Shown here piece after piece: positions 10,883 through 21,828 of a stretch of DNA of 64,000 nt. Both the position numbers and the translations under genes were made by a program. Every line of letters begins with the position of its first letter. Position 1 is the stretch's first letter. This DNA comes from Panax quinquefolius. Taxonomy: Eukaryota; Streptophyta; Magnoliopsida; Apiales; Araliaceae. The stretch is from assembly GCA_020205615.1 (NCBI GenBank), contig CM035160.1:121983552-122047551 (forward strand), given 5' to 3'. Below the pieces are notes generated by a model. That model did not search any database. It was given only the letters and a program-made list of their open reading frames with translations, and was not told the origin of the DNA.

Positions 10883-11120
10883 TGGTCCTAGATGGTGCAT
10901 TAGTAGTCCTCACTATTCTGTGAATTAGTGTGATAATAAATGTAATGAGGACTCCATTGAGTGTGGATATTGTCTAGATGATAATATTTGTATTAAAACT
11001 CACAGCCTATGTTTTGCGTATTTTACACGACTGTTGTATAATTAAGTTGTATTTGATTTATGTACCATGTATTTGGCGACTCAAGATGGGTGATGTATAC
11101 CTATTTTTGGGGGCGTCACA

Positions 11121-11593
11121 GTAATTGTTGCATCATATCTCTCATATTATTGATTCAATTATTTTCACAGTATCATCTGCATAATAATAATTATTATTAA
11201 ATCAATAATTGAGACGACAAAGTTATTCGTATTATTATTTGCAATATTGACAATGTCTAGAAGTTCTGTCAAGGAGAGGTTTGGTAACCTAATTGCGCGC
11301 CAATAAGGAGAAATCTTTATCGGAAAGCCCTCTCTTTCCTGGGAACGACCTGGTTGTTAAATATTGTGAGTTATAATATTAATGATGAATAAGTTGTGTT
11401 GATTAAAGATGAAATTGATAATTCCATTGTGTTGAGATTTTTAGTGTTAATGGAAATCGACATTTATTTCGATAATAATTGATGTTTGGAGGTTATATTG
11501 ATCAATCGGGTAATTAATCGGATAAATGAGCAATTAATTGCTATTATTTCACATGCCTATAACTATTTGTTCACATGTGTATACTATTGATTC
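11121..11593 (+). repeat. A-plus 5' LTR, piece 2
   Basis: It starts with the duplicated target GTAAT and continues the LTR exactly where piece 1 stops, matching the 3' LTR at about 35085-35540. It ends with GATTC (11589-11593), the target of the family C solo LTR. Confidence 0.9.
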
Positions 11594-11818
11594 TGTGACA
11601 CCCCCAAAACCGGGTTACCTGACCCCCGAGTTTGGTGCTCACGATCCACAATATAATAACATCTAAATACCCATTTATATAGAAATAGTAATACATATCA
11701 CATTAACATATGTTGTTAATACATTTGTCCCAGGTCCGCTAACCTTAACATTACAAACATACCCCGTAGATATACAAAAAGGGTTTACAAACAACATAAT
11801 AAATATGATTCATCATAA

Positions 11819-11880
11819 CTAATTTATCACTATGCATTTGCCTTTGTTCTTCACAGCACCTCCTGCCACTTCGTCCCTAG
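11819..11880 (-). CDS. Candidate 62-nt terminal exon of LTR-encoded micro-ORF (family C)
   Basis: On the minus strand TTGCTCACCCTTATT and AAAACTTTTCAG (acceptor) precede the exon. With one base from a preceding exon it reads ARDEVAGGAV, then KNKGKCIVIN and TAG. It has the same 62-nt length and phase as in families B and D, and shares KNKGK with D. The upstream exon that would provide the start was not identified. Inference from comparison only. Confidence 0.45.
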
Positions 11881-13667
11881 CTGAAAAGTTTTATTTAATA
11901 AGGGTGAGCAACAAATTTGCCCCACAAGTTAATATACAATGAATGTATAAGTATCAGAATAATAGACGATCTATTTTGATAGAATAATACCAAAGTTCAA
12001 GGAACTTTGAAATAGCTGAACAAATCGTTAATCAATAACAAGTATTGTCGTATTCTAGGCAACACAATAATCTGATAATGAAATAGTACAACGCTTTCAA
12101 AGTTTCTACGATATTCTATTGAATAAACAAGAATCAATTCTAAACAATAACAAAGTGGAATATTTTACAGATTTATGCTGAGCTATCCATTGGATCTAGA
12201 ACTTCTCTTCTCAAACCTATCAAGTTTTCTTTTTTGATCTAGCCGATACAACTGGCATTGATCTATCAATAATAATTAAATTCTCTTCTCTTTTCTTCTC
12301 GAACCTATCAAGTTCTAACAAATGTTCGTCTAACAAGAATAATTAGCTATGACATTTCTCAATATAATTTGACAATAAACAGGAATTATATGTACTGTCA
12401 ATATTAGCTTCTACAGATATGAATATCCAACAACAGTAATTCTACGAATATATATTTTCCGAATCAGTAATTCAATTTGAATTATTAAATATGCACTAAC
12501 TACGAATAATCAACAATAAATTCTTAGACGTGGTCTAATCAACAATAATTAACCACTATAATAATCGAATAATCATAACTCAAGGTTGAGTTAGGAAACA
12601 TGCCTTCCGCGTTGATTACTGCTACACAATATACTTGTCTGCTTTCGTAAGACCTATAACCAATAATATTTGTCTCACAATTAGCACAATAATTCACAAC
12701 ACACAATACTGTAATTTACAGTCAAACTTCTCCTAGGCACATTACCACATAGTCACATTAGTGTTTATAACCTATATAAACACTTAACAAGTCTAACTAG
12801 TTCGGTCTGGTTGGACTTCGTTCTCATCTCAGTGTTCTGGTCACCTTATCCGACAATTAACACAGTTATTGTCAATTAAATTTGGTTTCTAAGCTTCAAT
12901 ATTAATTTAGATAAGTCATATATCATTTATAATATTTTCCAGAAGCTTTTAATAATTAATAAATAATTATTATAATTTATAATAATTTTTTAAACACTTA
13001 AATCATTTTTAAATTATTCAATTATCACATAATCTTATCATTATTAATATTTAATAATATAAAAATATTAATAGCATACTTGTCAAAATATTAAAGTTAT
13101 TATTAATAACTTAAAATATTTTAAATCACTAATATTCTACTTAAATAATTTTTAAATTAATTAAAAATCAATTTTAAACCATCACCATTAATATTTAAAT
13201 ATTAATGAAATTATTATCAAAATTTTAAAAGTCATTAATTATAACTTAAAATATTTTTAAAATATTTTTCTCATTTTTAAATGATTTTTAAATCAATAAA
13301 TGAAATATTAAATTATAAATGAAAATTCTCTAAAAATATTAAAAGTCACATTTTATAATTCAAAATATTCTTAAATACATTATTCTTATTTAAAATAATT
13401 TTTCATAATATTAAATTATTTTTCTCTAATTTATTTAATACACTAATTAAATAAATTTAATAGCATTAATATTCAAATAATTATAATTATTAATGAAAAA
13501 TATTCAGAATAGTCAGAAAGTATTTTTCATAATTTAAAATAATTTTTAAAACCATTTTTGGTAATTTTTATAATTTATTTCTATTTTTAAATAATTTCCA
13601 GAAATTCAAAAAATAATTTAATTAAATCGTCGCTAATGGCCTATAGCGACACTTAGCGTCGCTGTTT

Positions 13668-13690
13668 GTGTTCTTGAGCCTCAAGAACAC
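13668..13690. repeat. Perfect 11-bp inverted repeat in family C LTR
   Basis: GTGTTCTTGAG, one base, then CTCAAGAACAC. It is preceded by an ATAGCGAC/GTCGCT-type palindromic patch (13629-13662). It lies at the edge of the AT-rich block and could be a cruciform or a protein-binding palindrome. Confidence 0.6.
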
Positions 13691-15029
13691 TGACAGCCGG
13701 TAGTACACGGGGTCATGTTTGACCGGCCTTAATTCTTAGCTTAATCATGTTCTGGGTTTGTTTGAACACTGATCTGGTAGTAGGTATGTAAGACTATCAT
13801 TAACAACCAACATCGTTATCCAACAACAACTCAGATGCAAGATCTGAGCTTTACAAGTTCTTGTTAGACGGTTCTGGGTTTTCCCAGAAACCCAGATAGT
13901 CCTACCAGTCACCTTCATGCTCGATTTTACATAAGTTCTGGTCATGTTTCTTGTGCTCTAATTGTTCTAAGTTATATCCCTTATGCCAAGGAACAACACT
14001 AAAGCAACAAATCGGTTTATCATCAACAGGATCAACATGAATCATCCAGTCAAACATGATCAGAAAATTCGTGCAACACCTTTTCTGGAATTTCCAGAAA
14101 TTCAAGTCATGGTCGAATGGCCTACTTTGACCACTTACCCTGATCAATCTGCTGATTATATAAACGATATAAAGCCATAAATGTAAAGTACATATGTCAG
14201 GCTACAAACTCGTTACAAAACCACCATAAAAAAGAATCAAATCCGTCAGATATGAGTCGTTCAAAAGGTTGTCAGACGTTGATCTTACACTTTCTGGGTT
14301 ACCCAGAAAGTTCATGGTCATGCCTGGTCAACAGGTTTTGACCATGAATAACTACAAATCTAGACATCACATAAGACTGATTCAACTTGCAGATTAAAGA
14401 CCACATACCAGGCTACCTATAACAACTTTAAAACAACAAATATCATAAACGAGCAAGGATCTATGGCCACTGACATTGGTTGTCAGACCACTAAGAATAC
14501 TCAAGAACAGATTTTGAAAAACATATTTTTTACCCACTTTAATGTTATGGATTCATGATAAACCATCATAGATCTTCATAAAACTTCCATTATCAAGATT
14601 CTAAACACTTAAACACAAAAATTATCTAAGCATACAAGATCAAATATTAATTTAGGGTTATACCTTTCTTGATCCAATCTTGATCTTAGCTCTCCTTAAC
14701 TGATCTTAGTGATATAAGGGATGTTCTAGGGACTGATATACTTGTGATTTTCGGATCTTTTAGTGAGAGAGAGTTGGTGGGAGCTTGTGACCAAAATGAG
14801 CAAATACATGCCTTTTCTCTCTCTTTAATCCATATATAATATGCTAGGTTGCTTAGATTTGATTATTTTGGCTGTATTGCTTGAGATTTGTACTCATAAT
14901 GTCAAAGTAGTTGGTCACCTACTAAAGTTGCTAGCATTTTTAAAAGTTATCAATTAAAGAAAATGAAAAAAGGCATTTTGGTCTAAAGCATAATAAATTT
15001 TAAGGCATACTTGGAATTTTTCACACCCT

Positions 15030-15515
15030 TAGGGTTTAACCCTAAGGTTCTAACCCTTAGGTTTTATAACATCCAATTCTAGAATTTTCTAATTAGGGTT
15101 TAAAAATAGAAAATTAAAAGTTTAAAACTAAAATTAGGGTTTTAAATAGAAATTAATATTTCTAAAGTATAATTAGGGTTTCCTAATTATATTAATACAT
15201 AATAATCACTTTAGGCTTGCTAATTAGGATTAGGGTTTCTTAATTAGGGTTTTAATTAGAAAAATAAAATTTCTAAATTACAATTAGGGTTTGTAAAATA
15301 AAAATTAAGATAACTAAAATATAATTAGGGTTTTCTAATCATATTTAAGTTTAATAATCACATTAAGCTTACTAATTAGGATTAGGGTTTCCTAATTAGG
15401 GTTTAGGATTCCCAAATTTTAAATTAGGGTTTCCCGACATTTGTTTAGGGTTACTAACTGTACGTTAGAGTTTCTAATCCTGAGATTAGGGTTTTTAATC
15501 TCTTATTAGGGTTTA
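15030..15515. repeat. Telobox-like cluster, more than ten TTAGGGTTT copies
   Basis: At least twelve copies of (A)TTAGGGTTT, equal to AAACCCTAA on the LTR sense strand, are separated by AT-rich spacers of irregular length, with shared ATTAGGATTAGGGTTT blocks at 15220 and 15375. It is not a pure telomere array. Telobox motifs are common plant promoter elements; here they lie in the 5' (U3/leader) part of the minus-strand LTR. Confidence 0.75.
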
Positions 15516-15817
15516 TTAATTTTAAATCTTATCCGATCAATCATTGATCAATATCTCTATACAGTACAAATACATACTCTTTAATATAATTATTTTAATT
15601 ATATTTTCTATCAAATCCCTATCCGTAACTAGGGTTAGGATTTTATTCTCCGTTAAGCACAACTCTACTCTTAATTTATTAGTCAATACCCAAATTGACT
15701 AAGTCTCACAGCTCGTATCATAGATACACAACACAATAATGATAATTAATAATAATATTAATTAAAAAAAAAATTTATTCGTAAAATTCGGATTATTTAA
15801 AATCCTGGGTTATCACA

Positions 15818-17465
15818 GATTCACATTCATGTACTATTAGGGGAGGTGGTGCAAGATTTATAATACTTGCATGACTAAATTAAAAATGGAGGTATAGTTG
15901 AAGGTACTATACTGTAATTAATTTTTTTCACATGATTATACTATTGAGTCACGTGAATGAACTATTAATTCATATTATTTACTATTAAGGGAGGTGGTGC
16001 AAATTTGATAATACTTGCAGGTCCAAATTAAAAATGAAGAAAAAGAGGAAGGTATTATACTGTAATATTTCGAGCCCCAAAACGTGCAATTATCGAAACT
16101 ATATTTTATTATAAATAGAATCTCATTCTTCCTTCATTTCTCACCAATTCACAAAAGCTTTAGAGCAATTATTATAGAGAGAAAGAAGAAGAGAAGTCTG
16201 CTACCTCACTATTCTAGTATCCAGTTTTTCTAAGGTAAGGGGTATTATTCTTTCGTATTCATGAAGAGAGTTATTTTCTTTCAATACTCGTAAGGGTTGT
16301 TATTCCATTCTTTATTATTATTTTAGAATAACCTTTCTATGCGAAGTACCGCATATATGGTAAAATTCTTCTGTTATTCCATTCTTTATTATTCTATTGG
16401 AATAACTTGTCTGTGCGGTCTATCGCATGCCTGGTGAATTCTGTTGTTATTCCATTCTTTATTATTATATTGGAACATCCTGTCTGTGCGGATTACGCAT
16501 GACCTGGTTCTATTCTTTATTATTCTGTTGGAATAACCTGTCTGTGCGGATTAAGCACACCTGGTAAATTCTTCTATTATTCCATTTTTTATTATTCTAT
16601 TGGAATAATCTGTCTAAGTGGATTACCATATGGCGGCAAAAAATCCATTTGCGGTTTCATATATTCTATTATACTTAGTTGATTAAAGTTTTGGCTTCTA
16701 TACACCATGAAATTAGTGGAATATCCTTGATATTTGCGCTTCATCCAGTATCTTTTCATGGAAATATTCTTCTAAGCATTCTTGACTTTTACTCCACAAA
16801 GCAGTATCATGTTGACAATTTGGACGTTACTGATTTCTGGATAAATTAAATTATAAATCTTTACAAATTTATCCTTGAACTTGTTTTATTGAATTCTTAT
16901 ATCATTGTCATCATCCTCATGTTTATAATATGTTAAAAGTCATCTGTGGCCTGTAGTGCATAGATGGACTTGGTATGATTATGACGAGGATTATTCGGTA
17001 TAATCATGCTTAACCGTAATGTTACAAATGATGTGGTAAAAGTCCTCATTGGCAGTAGTGCATTGATGAACAGTTGTTGGCATGATCATGACCATTGATG
17101 AATACATGAATATCCTTAGCCCGTAATGCATAAATAATTTATGGTCGTGATACTAATGAATATCCTTGGCCGTAGTGCAGGGATGATGTGGTTTATTTAT
17201 TGTTGAGTCTCAAATGATAAAAAAGTGATGAAAACGTTTTAAATCATAGAAGATAGTAGATTTTATTCTCTACTTGACTCTTCTAATAGATTGCTTGTTC
17301 TTTGTAGTTAAACTTGATGTTTATTATATTTTATCGGTTTAACATTGTTGAAAGGCTAATGATAATTTATACGCATTATCTTAGTCATAATATTTCTTCT
17401 TTGGGCTAGTTGAGCTCACTCTTTCTTTCACCGTTCTCTTCAGAAATGAGAGAACGAAAAGGACT
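15818..17465 (+). repeat. A-plus 5' LTR, piece 3 (U3 end, TATA, leader, hairpins)
   Basis: It starts with the duplicated GATTC and matches the 3' LTR from about 35543. It holds the TATA box TATAAATA (16110-16117), the donor-like CTAAG/GTAAGG (about 16231), five hairpin units (16300-16620) and the acceptor-like CACCGTTCTCTTCAG (17429-17443). It ends GGACT (17461-17465), the target of element B. Confidence 0.9.
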
Positions 17466-17946
17466 TGTGATGAGCGAGATTTTTGTAAATTAATTTTAAT
17501 ATTTATTGAATTAAATAAATATTTTGAAGATTTAATTATTAGATTTAATAATTAATTAAAGAAATTGTGATAGATTAATTTAATGATATGTGTTATATTT
17601 ATTAAATTAATGTAGAGAATATTTATTATTCAAGTATGTATTTATGTGAGCTTCTTGAATTAAATGAAATATTTAAGTAAGCATGATGTTATTTTAATTA
17701 ATTTAATTATTAATTAGAGAGTTAATAATTTGACATTAATTATTAATGACAAATTTAATTATGTGACTATGTGAATTTATGAGAAATTATTATATTTTAT
17801 TTAAAGTAAATTAAATAAAATATTGGAGTTATTTATATAAAGTGTGACATTAATTAAACTATAGTATAAGAAGTTTATCAAATTAAATGAGAATGAATTA
17901 TATTGAATAGCCAAACAAGGCCTTAGTAGTGGTTGAGGCGTTAACC

Positions 17947-17990
17947 ATTTAATTGGTTAATGACCACAACTATGTCAGTTTATAAAATAT
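17947..17990 (+). promoter_or_regulatory. Element B 5' LTR core promoter
   Basis: TATAAAATAT is at 17981-17990. An inverted repeat TTAACCA/TGGTTAA lies about 20 bases upstream. The 3' LTR has the same arrangement with a longer 10-bp palindrome (26883-26907) before TATAAAAT (26926). The palindrome resembles a MYB-type site (GTTAAC); binding is inference. Confidence 0.65.
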
Positions 17991-18792
17991 ATGCGTATTC
18001 TTTTATTTCATTTTCTTAAGTTTGATAAAACTAGTTAGAGAGAATCTGATAATTGTTGAGGAGAATTGTGAGTCAGTGATTGAAGAAGGAATTGAGAAGG
18101 AATTCATCTCCTATTAAAATCTACACGACGCTTTGGGTAATTCTATCCAACCCAATTCTTATTTTACGTCTTTTAAAGTTTTCCTAAATATGGCTTAAGT
18201 CCTCTATAAAGTTTCTGTAGTTGAATGGGGGTAACAATTATGAGTATATATGTAATAATTCGAGTAGCATAGCATATCTTATATATATTGTATATGTTTC
18301 CATATCATAAGTTTCATAATACTATTAATTGATATTTCAAAAATTTACAGAGTATGGGTTTTGGCCTTATGGCCTTATATGTGATATTTCATGTGATGAT
18401 CATATATTATCCCTAAAATTTATACTCGTATATTATTATGCATGTTAATATGAAGAGACCAAACTTTAATTGAACGGATTCGGTGTTATAACGAATTCGT
18501 AGTGTTGAAATTATGTTTTATATTCAAAACCTTCAAGAACATCAAGAATAGTGGAAGTAAATGTGTTGATTTTGCAAATTATGTGTTGTAACTTGTTAAA
18601 AATCATGCTAGATGGGTTAAGTAATGATTATATATGTATTACAATGATTGGGTAAGTCTAAATTCGTGTAAAAATAACTAATTGGAAGTTATGGCCATAT
18701 TATGTATATAATTTTACCTCGTGATTGATTTTTGGCCTAATTTGGCCTTGTTATGTTCATGAACTGTAGAAGCTGCAGAAACTTCTGAGAAA

Positions 18793-20275
18793 ATGAGCAC
18801 AGGTAACCCAGCCCATGCAAGCGTTACCAAACTAAATAACCCTTGCCTTACTGGTTAAAATAAAAAAAAAATAAAAAAATAAAAAAATAAATATTTGATA
18901 AAAATTATTATTAAAATATTTATAAAATAAATATTCGATGAAAATTATTATTAAAATATTTATAAAATAAATTAAATATTTTAATTGAGATATTTATGGA
19001 ATAAAATAAATATTTGATAAAATTATTATTAAAATATTTATAAAATAAATTAAATATTTTAATTGAGATATTTATGGAATAAAATAAATATTCGATGAAA
19101 ATTATTATTAAAATATTTATAAAATAAATTAAATATTTTAATTGAGATATTATGGAATAAAATAAATATTTGATGAAAATTATTATTAAAATATTTATAA
19201 AATAAATTAAATATTTTAATTGAGATATTTATGGAATAAAATAAATATTCGATGAAAATTATTATTAAAATATTTATAAAATAAAGTAAATATTTTAATT
19301 GAGATATTTATTGAATAAAATAAATATTCGATGGAAATTAATATGAAATAATTTATATTAAAGTGTAATAATTGTAAGAGAATGAAAATATTCTAATTTA
19401 ATTAAGTAATTAAATTAGAAGGGTAATGATTTGTTAAATAAAGTGGAGTTTATATTAAATAATTAAGTGAAAATGTAACTAATGAATGTCGTGAATACAT
19501 ATGGTATGTGTGTAGGATTTGTGGTGAGCGGAAGTAGTAATCATTTAGCTTCACTTGACGAGGCAAGTTTCTAACCTACTTGTCATTATTGTTCAAGTTT
19601 ATTATTTACCTCAAGTAAATTATCATTACTATTATTCAAGTTCAAATGTTATATTAAAGATTTATTATCTTTTCAAAGCATGATTCAGTTATACAATAAT
19701 TGTTCTATTGTATACTTCTTGAGATTATTATTCGAATTGAATATCATTATTGTTGAACCTTATTAGACTACTGAACTTTATTGATTCAACTAGTCCTTAG
19801 TTGATGAACGTTCTAAATTTCAGAACCCTTATTGAATTATCCAAACCAAACTTCCTTTGGTGCGGATTCGAATGTCAAACTGAGATGAACAACCCTGTAA
19901 AGGGATTTACTTATGCGTTAGCGTTAAGATATTGTGCACAGTATGGTACTAAAGGCTGATCCCCCTAAGTACAAGTAGAAAGGTCCATAGTCTTATGACT
20001 GTTAAAGGTTTCAAGTATAACCCTTGATAACCTAGGACATAGTTCAAGGTTTTATGACCCTCAGAATTCTTTTGATTCTTGTTATTCATTCTTGATTCAA
20101 AAATTGAGCTTTTATTCAGATGTCTTTGATTTACTCGCATGTTATTATACTGTTATTTCATTATTATACTTATGGGCAATAGTGCTCACTCTTGCTTAAT
20201 AATAACATTGCAGTTAAGAACGAAAGAACTGAAGAACCTTCCACTAGTAAAGGCAAGGGCAAAGTTAGCAAGTGA
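18793..20275 (+). CDS. Candidate spliced micro-ORF inside element B 5' LTR (23 residues)
   Basis: Exon a is 18793-18802 (ATGAGCACAG), followed by a GTAACC donor. Exon b is 20214-20275, after TGCTCACTCTTGC and TTGCAG. Spliced, it starts MSTVKNERTEEP and ends STSKGKGKVSK then TGA. Exon a is itself preceded by acceptor-like sequence (about 18750-18770), suggesting a three-exon LTR transcript. The 3' LTR copy gives nearly the same peptide. The intron holds the AT-rich tandem array. The peptide is small, Lys-rich, hydrophilic and of unknown role. Splicing is predicted from sequence only. Families C and D support exon b by sharing its length, phase and basic core. Confidence 0.5.
18883..19335 (+). 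repeat. AT-rich tandem array, about 79-bp unit, in element B 5' LTR
   Basis: About five to six units of AATAAATATTCGATGAAAATT...TTTAATTGAGATATTTATGG. The 3' LTR has about seven units (27815-28380), which explains much of the difference in LTR length (3,080 against 3,185 bp). Confidence 0.85.
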
Positions 20276-20545
20276 TGAAGACTTATTGTTTATTTGATGA
20301 TGTATTTTGTTTAAGACTTGATTTAATGTTGTTGTTAAAACTTATTTGTTTATGATTCCGCACAAATGTTTAAGGTTAGTACCTAGGATTGTATTATTAT
20401 TATTCGGATGTTGTAACCCTTAAGGGATAGATTTTTATTCTATCTATTGCATGGCTTGCATTTATTATGGGTAGATAGATAGATGATATTTGTATGATGA
20501 ACACCAAATCCGTGGAATTGAAGTACCCGGATTTGGGGTGTCACA

Positions 20546-20763
20546 AGTTAAGTATCAAAGTGTAGGTTATGAACCTTGGTGGGGAACAACCTTAGGTAGT
20601 AGCCTTATAGAAAGAAGATAGTGATGGAAAACTCTTATCGAGTTATAAGAAATGAATTTATGTAATTCATTAAAGATAATAAAAGACCTTATGTGTTTAT
20701 GTGTTAAAGTATCGTTAGATGATACGACTTAGTAACTAAAACTTAAAATTTTGTTGTCGGGAT
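20546..20763 (+). other. Element B primer binding site and leader
   Basis: AGTTAAGTATCAAAGTGTAGG directly follows the LTR end. It is a degenerate version of the TGGTATCAGAGC-type site typical of chromoviruses (initiator Met tRNA). The rest of the leader has no recognisable feature. Confidence 0.6.
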
Positions 20764-21537
20764 GTGAATGTTGGAGAAGCTAGTCAAGTCGGGAGGAAGA
20801 ACCCCAGTACTTATAGTACCTCTATCGAGGAGGAACCCCCGTGTACCTATATAGTGCAAGCGGAGGAGGAGCCTCGAGACATTCATGTTGTTAGGGGAGA
20901 GCATTTGGTGAGAGGAGTCATCTCCATTGATCACCATTGTTGGTCGGGAGCATGAGCGAGACCGATCCTAAGGAGTATCTGAGGAGGAATTTGTTGAGGA
21001 AGAGGAAGAGGAAGAAGAGGAGTTACCACGGTACACCATTGATCTTTGAGATGTATGACACGTTATCTGACCAAGTAGCGTGGAGTTCTGAGACGAGGTC
21101 GAGATTTGGTGAGCGAAGCGGTTATTCAAACATATTACTCTAGAAAGAAGAAGGAGAGGAGATTTCGACTCTTCACTCTCGGTGGCAAATGTAGAATGGG
21201 ATTTGGTCCATGAGAAGGGTCAAATGAAGATAAGGCCAGGGAGATAAAGCGAAGAAGGCTGAAGGAAACCTTTGAAAGGCTGAACATAGCAGAGGAAGGC
21301 TGGGTAAGAGAATCGCGTCGAGCTAATCGTGCAGAGGATGATAGTCGTGCAAAGAAAACGATGATTGGGGAAACGTACTCTACACTTAACAAGGCAATGA
21401 ATGAGACCCAAGATCGAGTTTTGAGGTACCCAATCCAGTTCGAAGGACTACCATTATACATGATGGATCGCAGGACGATGCATCGCATCTTAGAAGAGGA
21501 GTGTAGCAAGGCTAATCAGTACCTTGATCGACAGTGA
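20764..21537 (+). pseudogene. Extra leader ORF before gag (acidic stretch plus coiled-coil-like region), broken
   Basis: This is not a standard gag or pol domain. The first part is acidic (STSIEEEPP, VQAEEEPR), followed in another frame by a run of Glu (about 20980-21020). The last part is open from 21214 to TGA at 21535-21537. It is charged and probably helical (REIKRRRLKETFERLN, SRRANRAEDDSRAKK), then TQDRVLRYPIQ and MDRRTMHRILEEE. The A-minus element has a matching region (60075-60937) with an acidic Glu run, a coiled-coil-like segment, TQHRVLNYPVQ and MDRRLM. The shared ending shows this is a real conserved ORF. Function is unknown; a structural or particle-assembly role is possible. It is broken by several stops and frame changes. 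Confidence 0.6.
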
Positions 21538-21828
21538 TATGATTTATTTAATTATGTGAAGAACTTAATTAGTTTTAGATGTAAATTCTGACGTGTTTAT
21601 AAACGAAAGAATATTTGAATGTTTTAAATCTTGTGGATTCTTTATTCCAGGATAGTTGATGTAAATAGCAGTTATGCTATCGTTTAATGTTAAAACTTTT
21701 GATTTGAATGAAAATATATCAAGTTGTTTAAGATGATGTGTTAAATGAGTATGTTAAATTGTTAAGTAATGCCTTAACTATTTAGAGAAATAAATAAAGT
21801 TCTAATAAAGCGTTTATTTAATAGAAAA

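Larger units (their letters stand above)
7876..11120 (+). repeat. Solo LTR of family A (3,245 bp) nested in another family A LTR
   Basis: It runs from TGTGAGACCCC to GGGGGCGTCACA and is flanked by a perfect 5-bp TSD, GTAAT (7871-7875 and 11121-11125). No internal region remains, so it arose by LTR-LTR recombination. It carries a U3 with TACTATTCAC decamers, a 37-bp tandem array, a TATA box (9246), a candidate splice donor (AAG then GTAAGG at about 9371), a hairpin array (9466-9975) and an acceptor-like region at 10811-10841. It is longer than the A-plus LTRs because of extra repeats in U3 and the hairpin array. Confidence 0.93.
11594..15817 (-). repeat. Solo LTR of Tekay-like family C (4,224 bp), minus strand
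   Basis: TSD GATTC flanks it exactly (11589-11593 and 15818-15822). On the minus strand it begins TGTGATAACCCAGG and ends GGTTTTGGGGGTGTCACA, like the ends of families A and B, which fixes the orientation. It contains a telobox cluster (15030-15515) in the minus-strand 5' part, a very AT-rich block (about 12900-13620), a short perfect hairpin (13668-13690) and a candidate terminal micro-exon (11819-11880). A donor-like site (AAG then GTATAACC) is at about 14663-14675. There are no internal domains, so it is a solo LTR. Confidence 0.88.
17466..20545 (+). repeat. Element B 5' LTR
   Basis: Starts TGTGATGAGCGAG, ends TTTGGGGTGTCACA. It holds a TATA box (17981), a candidate spliced micro-ORF (18793-20275) and an AT-rich tandem array (18883-19335). 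Its start differs from the 3' LTR (TGTGACAAATGAG) by a few bases. Confidence 0.93.

Noticed and set aside
10842..10960. Longer frame MRMKLGLIGEQ... in the solo family A LTR
   Set aside because: It is not kept in A-minus or the A-plus 3' LTR (frameshifts), so I list only the weak 41-nt exon candidate.
13745..14180. Overlapping short ORFs on both strands in the family C LTR
   Set aside because: No recognisable domain; both strands are open over the same stretch, consistent with chance in a non-coding LTR.
15030..15515. Interstitial telomere
   Set aside because: The TTAGGGTTT motifs are spaced by unrelated AT-rich text and are not contiguous TTTAGGG repeats. They are better described as teloboxes within an LTR.
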